A stretch of 64,000 bases of DNA from Cryptomeria japonica (Eukaryota; Streptophyta; Pinopsida; Cupressales; Cupressaceae), in contig NC_081405.1 of NCBI RefSeq assembly GCF_030272615.1, positions 604,131,177 through 604,195,176 on the forward strand. Direction: 5' to 3'. Below, piece after piece: positions 55,787-64,000 of this stretch. The first letter of the stretch is position 1. Each line of letters opens with the position of its first letter. The notes below the pieces were generated by a model. It did no database searches, was not told where the DNA came from, and was given only the letters and a program-made list of their open reading frames with translations. Made by a program: the position numbers and the translations under genes.

Positions 55787-56815
55787 GAGATCTGGTGAGG
55801 TTCAATGAGACAGAATAGAACATCTAATAGAATGTATAATAATTTGGTTAGTGATTCATTTATGTTGTATATTTGGTGTTATGGATCTCTAAGAAGTATT
55901 GTGGATGTGTAATCTACCTTATTCCATGTTTGTGGTCTCCAGTGTTGAGTTTTGAGTAAGTTGGAAGGTCTGATATACAAGTTTTTGGGTATAACAATGT
56001 ACATCAGAAGTAAAATATGGATATTCATTGTGTGGATCTTGCAGAGTAATTTTGGTGATTATTTGTGTGCTCGAGGATGCTAATCTAACATGTGGGAAGT
56101 GTGTGGTCAATTTGTTTTGGTCCGCCTATGCATTGAAGATCAGATTGAGCCAATTTAGTATACATGTTTCATTTTGTGTGTTATGTGTTTTTGGGCCGAC
56201 ATGAAGATGACCTAAATTGATGTTGCAAATATATAAGAGTGATTTATATGATCATTTGGGATATCAATGATTGTGTGGAAAGTGTGTATGAGTGATTGTA
56301 CATAGTTTCACATGTGCTAATGAGAGATATGTGCTTCAACATATTGAAGAACAACAAAATAGAGAGGTATAGCATAGCAAAGTAAGATAGAGTATTTTGT
56401 GCCTAACTAGATCTGTTTTTGGCATTTGTAGATATTTTTTATCAATTTAGACATTCCAATTATTATTTATAATAATTTTTAAGGTAGTGTGCCTTCCGGG
56501 GTTGTATCCCTTATTGTAATTTGAGTAGTGAGCTCTAGGAAGTGTGCCTGAATATGTGCATTCCCCCCATGTAATATTTATATGCTTCTACAGAGTATAC
56601 TGATATTGTGGGTCTCATTCCCATCGTTATTTTTCCCTTAAACGGGTTTCCACACAAAAATACTGGTGTTATGGTGTTGTGGACATTTGATTTATGTGTT
56701 TGCATCTTTCTTTTGTTCATTTGTATTAAGTGGTTGAAGTATCAGATTAAAAAGGTTAAAAATGGTAGAACACCGATTCAGGCCCCCCCCCTCTTAGTGA
56801 TCCTTGATTCCAATA
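55787..56815 (+). repeat. NA-3 5' LTR, second piece
   Basis: It continues the LTR after Cop-C and aligns with 61862-62858. TATA box TATATAAG at 56230-56237. GTGAGCTCTAGGAAGTGTGC (56528-56547) and GTGGG-TCTCATT-CCCAT (about 56608-56624) are the leader elements. It ends GATTCCAATA (CA changed to TA), then the primer site. Confidence 0.85.
56230..56237 (+). promoter_or_regulatory. TATA box of NA-3 5' LTR
   Basis: TATATAAG followed by AGTGATT; the 3' LTR copy is at 62307-62314. Confidence 0.5.
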
Positions 56816-56817
56816 AT

Positions 56818-56829
56818 TGGTATCAGATA
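56818..56829 (+). promoter_or_regulatory. NA-3 primer-binding site (tRNA-iMet, decayed)
   Basis: TGGTATCAGATA; ten bases match TGGTATCAGAGC. Two bases after the LTR. Confidence 0.8.
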
Positions 56830-56883
56830 CTAGTTCCTCAAAAGAAGCCTAACAGCTTGAGGAGGATCTGAGAAAGTGAATCA

Positions 56884-57925
56884 ATGGATTTCGATAGTAT
56901 TCAACAACAACTTATTGTGCCACTTGAATATCTTGATCAAGCCCAAGCTAAGGTTCGATAGATAAAAGCAAATCTTAAAGATCTTAAGAACTTCATCCAT
57001 TCATTGAATGATCAATTGAATAAGTCAAGAGAGAAGAGAAAGGAACTTGTTGATAAGCTAAATGAGAAAGAAATCCAAAGCATTCATGACCAAGTCCTAA
57101 AAGAGAAGACATAAGAGTGTGAGAAGCTTGCTAGAGATAATGCTATTCCGAAAAATGAAATGGAAGCCATTATGATGAGATTGACAAAGGAAATTGAAGA
57201 AAGAAAGAAGAATGAAGAGAGCCTTAATTAGTCCATGAAAGAAAGATTTGATAAATGTTGCAGACTCAATTGTGAAAATGATCAAATGAATCTTGAACTA
57301 CTTCAATCCAATAATAATGAACAAGAGCTTGAGAGGAAAATTATCATCCTTAGAGATAATCTTGCAATACCAAATCAACACAACATAAGAACAACATAAG
57401 AAGGCCTCCTAATGCTCGTAAGTTCAATGTTAAATATTTTGTTTGCAATAAATTTGGTCATATGGCTATTAATGTAGAAATAGGATGAATAATAATGGTC
57501 CATCTTTCTCTGGTCAATGTTTCAAATGCAATAAGTATGGTCATAAGGAAAATGTATGCAGTAGTGTGCTGAATAAATTTCCAGATAGAATAAATGTTAG
57601 ATGTTATGCATGTGGTAGGTTTGGACATGTTTCTAATAGATGCAAATCAAGAGGAAATAAAATGAACTTCAGGCCTATGGAAGGAAATTTTGTCTGCTAT
57701 GCTTGCAATAAATCTAGTTAGATTGCAAAGTACTGGAGAAGAAGAAATGTGAATATGAATGGTTTGGTAAACAAGAACAAGAATCAGAAGAAAGATGAGA
57801 AGGGAAAAGAAAAAGTAAAAGAGATCACAGAACAGATGAATAAGACATGGGCTAAAAAGAGTGATTCTGAAGTAGGAAGTGGGTCTGCACATGATTCTAT
57901 TGTTGGAACTACATTCGGTAACTAA
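56884..57925 (+). pseudogene. NA-3 Gag-like coiled-coil protein with CCHC knuckles
   Basis: ATG at 56884 (MDFDSIQQQLIVPLEY). About 170 residues of charged coiled coil follow (NDQLNKSREKRKELVDKLNE; RLTKEIEERKKNEESL, which parallels KEIEDRKKNEEKL of NA-1). In-frame stops at about 56959, 57112 and 57229, then a shift before the knuckles. Knuckles: FVCNKFGHMA (degraded), CFKCNKYGHKENVC and CYACGRFGHVSNRC (intact), and CYACNKSS-stop-IAKYW (damaged). Ends TAA about 57923-57925. Same architecture as NA-1 and NA-2 Gag. Confidence 0.75.
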
Positions 57926-58153
57926 GCTAAGGCATCTAGCCTTGGGGGAGTTATCATGCAAATATAAAAAACCCCTTGTGTGAGGTCTTTGCCTATTTTC
58001 AGTAGGTTGCAGAAGTGATATTTGATCTATTTGAAGGATTTCCATAATAATATGAGTAGATTTGTAGATCCGAAAGAGAACTCTTGAAGATATAGAGTAT
58101 CTAGAAGTATTAGGGTAAAGTGCATTTGTTACAATGAAAATTTAGGTATGTGA

Positions 58154-58164
58154 AGGATAAAAAG
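58154..58164 (+). promoter_or_regulatory. Candidate internal TATA-like box upstream of NA-3 ORF2
   Basis: GGATAAAAAGT about 180 bp before the ORF2 ATG at 58336, with TCAAGGTATTTATTGG between, echoing the AAGGTATTTA leader phrase in NA-1 and NA-2. It is a weaker TATA match than in those two. Confidence 0.3.
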
Positions 58165-58335
58165 TGACTTTACCACCCCATTTCTCACCTTGTGTTTGAA
58201 GAGCTCTACAAGAAGAATTTTTAGTGATCGAAGTGTGAAAGAAGATTTCTCAAGAAATTGGGAAAGAAACCCTAATCCGATGGTCAAGGTATTTATTGGT
58301 AGAAATTTCTAAGTTTGAAGTCTTAAATTTTCGAA

Positions 58336-61300
58336 ATGGTTGTGTCTGGTATTCCTACCCCTCTTGTTATTCATATTACTAAGTGCACACAACCGAATTT
58401 TAAGAGTCATTCATTCAATTCTATGGAAGATTATCCTAAGAACTCATTTTATTTAGTACGCTATGGTGTATTGCATATTGAAGATGTTAGGTTTTACACC
58501 CATTGCCCTGTTGAGGAATTGAGAAGCTCACACATGTTGAATTTGTATAATAATCAGTTGTCCGACAAGAGTTCAGTGCTGAAACTTGAATTTCAAGGGC
58601 TAGAAGATAAGGGTTTTGCACTTTGTTAGATTTTCTATATTTGAGGAACTTGAATGCATCTGGTATGTGTTGAGATGAATGTACAATGAATTCAAGAGGT
58701 TAGATAAGCCCCACAAGATCATGAAGAATCTAATAAGGGCCATTATTGGTTTATGTCCATCCAGAGAGCTAGACGCATTGAAGGCAGTAAAGAATGAGAT
58801 TATTAAAAATGAAAGCGGATCAAAATTTGACAAACGAGAAATGACAATTAATGATATTTTGGAACATGACATCAAATTTACCTCTATGATGATTATCTAC
58901 AAGATTTACTACTCCAGCAAGGAGAATTTCATTTTTGAAACTGCAATGGATGTCATTTCTAAGATGATGAGAAAAAAAAAATTATGATCTTTGTGAACTA
59001 CTCTGGAGTGAGCTAATAAAGAATTTGAAGATGATCAAAGAGAACAAGAAACATCCTTTCAAGTATGGAGCTCTACTCCTATGCTTGTTTTTCTAATTTA
59101 TGAGTGAAGTACTTGGAGTTAGGCAGGTGCAATGGGCCTTTGACAGACCAGTAGGAGTTCAAATCAAAGAATATTTGTACAACTTCAGTGACCCTAAGGT
59201 CTGGAATGCAAATTTATGGGGTTATTTAAAAAAAAAAAAGAATAAAATGCATGAGAGGGAGATGATCCCTAAGTCCATAGTGGATAAACATCAAGATACA
59301 ATTTATTTTATGGTTGACATAGATTAGTGCTTGATGGAGGTAGTAGAAATAAGAACCTCATGGATTCTACCTATGGGATATGAAGTTTAAGAGAAAATAT
59401 TGGAACTCTATGCACAACACTTGTTGAGTAAACCAGTTGATCCTAATGAGTTGAGATTTGTAACATACAAAGAAAAGAGCTTAAAGATACATCATTAGTG
59501 TAAGAGACTAATGATTCAGAAGAAGGTCAGGAAAGAAGTTTAATCCTATGCAAAGAGCATTAGAATTTCTAAGGAGGCGGTCCGGAAAGCAAGGGAGAGG
59601 AACATTCTCTCTGAAGAACAGATTGTCAAGAAGGAAAAGGCTAAACTGAAAGCATCAACACCCAATCCAATCCAATCCAATCCAATCAAGGAGTTCTAAT
59701 ACCTCCTCCAATCTTGCAAATCCTACAAGTAAATATAAATCATCATCCAAATCATCTGGTGAAGCAGAGAAGAAGAGGAAACAAGTTAGATTTGTGACAA
59801 AGTGAAGGCAAAAGCAGCTAAGGTCACCAAAGTGGTTAAGGAGAAGACATCTCATGGAAGGAAGAAATCAAAGTCATCCAATATTGATGAGGTAATTAAG
59901 CAAGGGAAATTTATTGTTGAACTTCCTATGTCTTTAAAATAAATTATGAATGTATTAAAGAATGGTAAAGTGAAGCCATTATTAGAATGGTATGAAAATT
60001 TTGATGAGAACAGTAAAAGAACATTAGAGGAAGCCACTACAAAATATATGAATGTGTATAGCAAAGCCTTGATAGAATTAATGTTTGAGATTCCTAAGAG
60101 TCTGTACAAATTTTGGGAGAAGAGAGATTGCAAAAGAAAAAGAAGAAAGGCTAAGATAATATGTATTAGTTAATCTATGCTCTATGATTTCTAAGGAGGA
60201 GATTTCTATAATCCTCAAGTTAGAAAAGAGTGAATTTTGGAGTGAAACCAAAGTGAATAAAATCATGTTCATCAACAAAACTGATGAGGTTGTAAAAGAA
60301 ATAGATAAAATTTTGACAAAAGTATTACTTGAGAATCAATATGAAGTTAATCAAGAAAAAGAACAAGATGAATCTCATCCAAAATCCCAAAACATGCCAT
60401 CTCTGGAAGTTGAGTAGACAATGGATGACACTTCTTCTACTTCAGAAGTTCAGACAGTTGAGCCAGAAAAGGTTAGGTTGCAAAGGGTGAAGAGGATGTA
60501 GGAAAAGAAGATGAGGGTAAGGAAAAGGATGATAATCCTCCAATCGATGTAGATAACCCTCTAGTTCTTGAGAAGGAAGCAGATACTGAGAAGAATATAG
60601 AAGAGGAGAAGATGGAAGTCAAGGCTGGAGTTGAGACTGAAGCAAGAGACATTGTAGATCCAATGAAGGGAAAACAAATAATTGATGATCCAAAATTTGT
60701 GCAAGGTCCTATTGACCTCACCTCTCTATTTCCTATCCAAAAGCTTTAACTTGCATCATTTGAAAAAGATAAGGTCAGTGAGGATCTCTTGAGGTCTCAC
60801 ACTAAGGACAGTATGTTGCTAACCCTAGAAGCATGAGGTTTTGAAAAATTAATGCCCTTATTTCAAAAGGATTCATCCAACACCCTCTCCAGCTAGTTAA
60901 AAGGTTTGATTAACTCTGTAAATACACATTCTGAGTCTTTTGAAAAATATGCTAAGGAGAAGGTCTGAAATGAATTCAACACAAAGAGACTCCATACTTT
61001 GAAAAAGATAATAGAAAATGACGGTCACATTAGATGCATGTGTAAAGAGTATGCAAGAAGCATTATTCGAAGGTGGAAACTTGTAGAAGTCATGCCTATA
61101 TTTCTCTAGGTTCATTGAGGATTTTGAGAAGAAGTCTAAAGAGAATGAAGATGAGCTAGCACACATATCTTAGTCGATTGATCCCCTATCAATTTCTTTG
61201 AGAAATCATAAAGATCAAGTGATATCACTACTTGAGAAAATCAGTTGCTTGAGTCATGATAGGGATAGAGTAATTGGAAGAGTTGGAGAACTTCAGAGTT

Positions 61301-61455
61301 GCATTACTCCCAAGTTGGATATTATGCTTAGTTCCTTGAAGGATACTCAAGATTCTTTGTCCAACAGTGATTTGATAGACCTAAAAATATCAGAGGCTCA
61401 AGATTTTTTGTTTAGTGGTCTTATAACCATGTTTGAGAGTCTGAAGAAGGGTTGA
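58336..61455 (+). pseudogene. NA-3 ORF2, divergent homologue of NA-1 and NA-2 ORF2
   Basis: ATG 58336. FYLVRYGVLHIEDVRFYTHC corresponds to the VVYAEDPRMYIH region of NA-1. The frame is broken near 58620 and resumes by 58679 with IRAIIGLCPSRELDALKAVK, KFDKREMTINDILEHDIKFT and, after another shift near 58980, CELLWSELIKNLKMIKENKK and HPFKYGALLLCLFF. These match VVTGLP, TFDKRSLRVNDV, CEWLKDELIDNLGKIKKDKK and FRFGNLLVCL of NA-1 in order. MIPKSIVDKHQDTIYFMVDI then parallels SQKIVDKYKDDICFVI. The C-terminal part is charged coiled coil (ITPKLDIMLSSLKDTQDSL). Many stops and shifts. A (CCAAT)5 run lies at 59662-59687. Function unknown. Confidence 0.68.
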
Positions 61456-61757
61456 GATAGCCATCTGGATACATTGAAGAATTATTATGTAGACATCTTC
61501 AAGTTTTTGTGAGTAAAGACTATGTGTACATATGCAAATAAGCATTTTTTCATTTGAATTTTTGGTTTCTAGAACCCTATCTTTGGAACTGTTGTCAAAG
61601 CGGTAGTATACAAGAGTTAAAAAGGTTAATCTTAGAGGGGGTTTCTTATTCTTGGACTCTAGTTGATATATTCTTGTTGCAATGTACATTATTTTGGTTT
61701 TGGTCTGACACATAGTCATTTTTCGCTAAGTGTTTCCATCAATGCTAAAGGGAAGAT
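61456..61757 (+). promoter_or_regulatory. NA-3 3' untranslated region and polypurine tract
   Basis: AGAGGGGGTTTC at about 61635-61646 and the polypurine tract GCTAAAGGGAAGAT (61744-61757) before the LTR. GTTTCCATCAATG (61732-61744) pairs 12 of 13 with CATTGATGGCAAC (61796-61808) in the LTR. No gene. Confidence 0.65.
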
Positions 61758-62858
61758 TGTTAGCAAGTGTCATTGCATTGATGATCAGATATTATCATTG
61801 ATGGCAACTAGAGTTGATGTTGAATCTATAGTTCATGATACATTCATACTAGAAGAGAGATTGAGGTCCGGTGAGGTCTGGTGAGATAGAATAGAACATC
61901 CAATAGAATGTATATTAATTTGGTTGTCAGTTCATTTGCATTGCATATTTGGTGTTGCATATCTTGGAGAAGTATTGTGGATGTGTAATCTACCTTATTC
62001 CAGGTTTGTGGCCTTTGGTGTTGAGTTTTGCGTAAGTTGGAAGGTCTGGTATACAAGTTTCTAGGTATAATAATGTTCATCAGCAGTAACATATGGATAT
62101 TCATTGTTCGGATCTTGTAGAGTAATTTTGGTGATTATTTGTGTGCTCGAGGATGTTAAGACAACATGTGGGAATCATATGGTCAATTTTTTTTTGGTTT
62201 GTGTATGCATTGGAGATCAGATTGAGCCGATTTGGTATACATATTTTATTTTGCGTGCTATGCATTTTTTGGTAGACATGAAGATGACCTAAATTGTTGT
62301 TGCGGATATATAAGAGCGGTTGATATGATATTTTAGGATATTGAGGGTTGTGTGGAAAGTGTGTATGAGCAATTATACACATGTGCTAAAGAGAAGTTTG
62401 TGCTCTAGTATATTGAAGAACAACAAAACAAAGCAGTATAGCAGACAAAAGTAAGATAGAGTATTTTGTGCTTAACTAGAACTTTTTTTGGCAATTGTAG
62501 ATGTTGTTTATTAGTAATCATTTGTAAGGTAGTGTGCCTTTTGGGGTTGTAGCCCTTATTGTACTTTGAGCAGTGAGCTCTAGGAAATGTGTCTAAATGC
62601 ATGTGCATTTCCCTCATGTAATATTTCTACACTTTTGCCGAGTATATCCATATTGTGGGTCTCATTCCTACCATGTTTTTTCCCTTAAGTGAAATTCCAC
62701 ATTAAAATCCTGGTGTTATGGTGTTGTGGATATTTTCTTTATATGTTTTTGTCTTTCTTTTATTCATTTGCATTAAGTGATTGAAGTATCAGATTAAGAA
62801 GGTTAAAAATTATAGAACATTGATTCACCCCCCCTATCAGTGTTCCTTGATTCCAACA
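61758..62858 (+). repeat. NA-3 3' LTR
   Basis: 1,101 bp, TGTTAGCAAGTGTC...GATTCCAACA, followed by GAGAC. TATA box TATATAAG at 62307-62314, GTGAGCTCTAGGAAATGTG block at about 62572-62590, GTGGG hairpin at about 62655-62671, C-run near 62828. Confidence 0.9.
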
Positions 62859-62863
62859 GAGAC

Positions 62864-64000
62864 TTTTTGTTTAAGTCATAAATGTTTCAAAATTTATTTT
62901 GGACTTAATCATTCTATTTCATTTCGTTTCTAAGTTGTTTTTTCTCTCTGCCACATATGCCCTATTCTTTCTAGTAGATGTGTTACTTTATTTTTCATAT
63001 GCACTACCTTGTCAAGTCCATGTGCTATCTATTTATCTAAATGTGCCATTTTGTGTCCCATAAGCACTATTCTGAGGATTGTATGAGTTGCTAGATGAGA
63101 TATATGCACTAGTCTATGAAGCAAAAGTGCCACACTAGCTAATAAATGCACCATACATTTTTGTGAATGCACTAGACTATGCTTTATATGCACTACTTTA
63201 GTTAATGAAGGTGCTAGTATATGTTGTAAATGCTCTATTTTAGTCTATATTTGTGCTAGTCTATTGTATATTCTGTCTATGATCATTTTGTCATCTATGA
63301 TGTTTTCAGCCAATCCAAAGGCAAGGTATTTGGATGTTTTGATTTTCTTGTGATTTTCTAGGATGTTTTTATCTCATTAGAGATGGATATTTTATGGTTC
63401 TATGATGGACTATATGTGAGGTTGTGGTTAATGGTGTTGTGATGCATTTACTTGATAATTACTTGAAATGAAACCATTGGACAATTGTGTTTTTATTATG
63501 GCTCTTGGTTAGAGATAGATGATGTGAGCTATGGCATTGTGGCATTATGTCATTTTGGACCAATGGCCATCATGTGATTTTTATGGTAGAGACTTGTTGT
63601 TTATGTATATTGTTTACCCAAAAGTCTTGGAAGATGGTATGGGAGAGTGGGCATTCAATTGAGTGTCGAGGTCATGAGAGATAGACTACTAGGAGGTTCC
63701 TTGTAAGGATGTTTGGAGATCTAGACTACTAGGAAATATCATTGGAAGTTTTCTTTCCTAAACAAGTGATAACTTAATAATTAATTTAGATGTATTGGGT
63801 ATTAGGAATTAATCTAAATAAGATAATGAAATCTCTTGTGGCGAGAAAAGCGAGATTGGGTGACTAGGACCTAATCCCACTTTTACCAACACATTAGAAA
63901 TACGAAAGAGCGTAGGGAGGTAGATCACTTTGGATACTTCTTGTGAGAAAGAGAGAGCCAAGGATTACCTCTTAGGTTTTCTATTCCTCTTGTTGCAAAT
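62864..64000 (+). repeat. Gyp-1 3' LTR, continuation (probable), to window edge
   Basis: Directly after NA-3's right duplication, so it is the sequence that was continuous with 48584 before insertion. No gene. It includes a degenerate ~20-bp tandem repeat (62950-63260). The last 200 bases carry no feature I recognise; they could be the R-U5 end of the LTR. The LTR end is not visible. Confidence 0.5.
62950..63260 (+). repeat. Degenerate minisatellite with TGCACTA / TGTGCTA / TGTGCCA core
   Basis: About 14 units of roughly 19-23 bp, each with ATGCACTA, ATGTGCTA or AAGTGCCA followed by a T- or A-rich tail (for example starts near 62997, 63020, 63041, 63102, 63149, 63168 and 63189). The units differ a lot, so the array is old. 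Confidence 0.6.

Larger units (their letters stand above)
48585..62858 (+). mobile_element. Non-autonomous Gag+ORF2 LTR element NA-3 (split by Cop-C)
   Basis: Flanked by GAGAC at 48580-48584 and 62859-62863. The 5' LTR is in two pieces (48585-48689 and 55787-56815) around Cop-C, and the 3' LTR is 61758-62858. Between them are a primer site, a zinc-knuckle gag (56884-57925) and an ORF2 (58336-61455) that is a divergent homologue of NA-1 and NA-2 ORF2. Without Cop-C it is about 7.2 kb. No pol domain. The LTR is different from those of NA-1 and NA-2, so the Gag+ORF2 design is shared by at least three LTR families. Confidence 0.85.
35240..64000 (+). mobile_element. Ty3/gypsy chromovirus remnant Gyp-1 (outermost host; both ends outside or lost)
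   Basis: Fragments at 35240-35787, 42534-43118, 46281-46798, 46799-48584 and 62864-64000 read in order as RNase H/integrase finger, integrase core, integrase C-terminus with chromodomain-like end, and a 3' LTR of at least 2.9 kb. The gaps are filled by NA-2, the LTR-Y/TRIM block and NA-3. The gag, protease and reverse transcriptase are not in the window. It is the oldest element here, with many nonsense codons. Confidence 0.75.

Noticed and set aside
59662-59687. CCAAT run as a promoter element
   Set aside because: It lies within the ORF2 coding remnant of NA-3 and looks like a 5-bp microsatellite.
1-64000. CRISPR arrays, rRNA, tRNA or host protein genes
   Set aside because: No regular spacer-repeat array, no cloverleaf with proper boxes, no rRNA-like block. 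tRNA-like matches are retroelement primer sites.

Overview
The window is nuclear DNA of a large-genome plant. It is AT-rich, holds no recognisable host gene, and almost all of it is transposable elements nested inside one another. The many old, decayed but retained LTR retrotransposons suggest a gymnosperm such as a conifer, but nothing seen proves the taxon. I saw no rRNA, tRNA, CRISPR array or host gene.

Layout (labels are mine). 1-~4180: right part of a DNA transposon (DNA-1, minus) with a transposase pseudogene; it appears to sit in the gag of copia element Cop-A. Cop-A (plus, ~4184-34767) is split by two insertions. LARD-1 (minus, 5302-17539, target duplication GGTTG) has 4.2-kb LTRs and no coding capacity. 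Cop-B (plus, 18989-32271, duplication GATAT) is a gag-pol copia element that itself holds NA-1 (plus, 21458-28015, duplication GATTT). LTR-X, a fragment, lies at 34768-35239. From 35240 to the end the host is an old chromovirus-type Ty3/gypsy element (Gyp-1, plus). It is split by NA-2 (minus, ~35788-42533), by a block at 43119-46280 (solo LTR-Y, then a 149-bp-LTR TRIM whose primer-binding site is split by solo LTR-Z), and, inside its 3' LTR, by NA-3 (plus, 48585-62858, duplication GAGAC). NA-3 carries the copia element Cop-C (minus, 48690-55781) in its own 5' LTR.

The most interesting content is NA-1, NA-2 and NA-3. These are LTR elements with no protease, integrase, reverse transcriptase or RNase H. 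Each encodes a coiled-coil Gag with several CCHC knuckles and a second protein of about 1,000 residues (here ORF2) that I do not recognise. ORF2 is clearly related in all three, the third being divergent, and in two copies has a TATA box about 145-150 bp before its ATG. These elements share cis signals with the autonomous copia elements beside them: a tRNA-iMet primer-binding site, a series of AGGGGGAG tracts ending in the polypurine tract, an inverted repeat of about 13 bp bracketing that tract, and short hairpins in the LTR leader. I infer that the copia elements supply enzymes in trans.

All coding regions are broken, mostly by nonsense codons and transitions of the kind left by cytosine methylation. 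By eye, the LTR pairs differ by about 1-1.5% in LARD-1 (youngest), about 5% in NA-1 and about 10% in Cop-B and Cop-C. All alignments and counts were made by reading the sequence, so boundaries and percentages are approximate.
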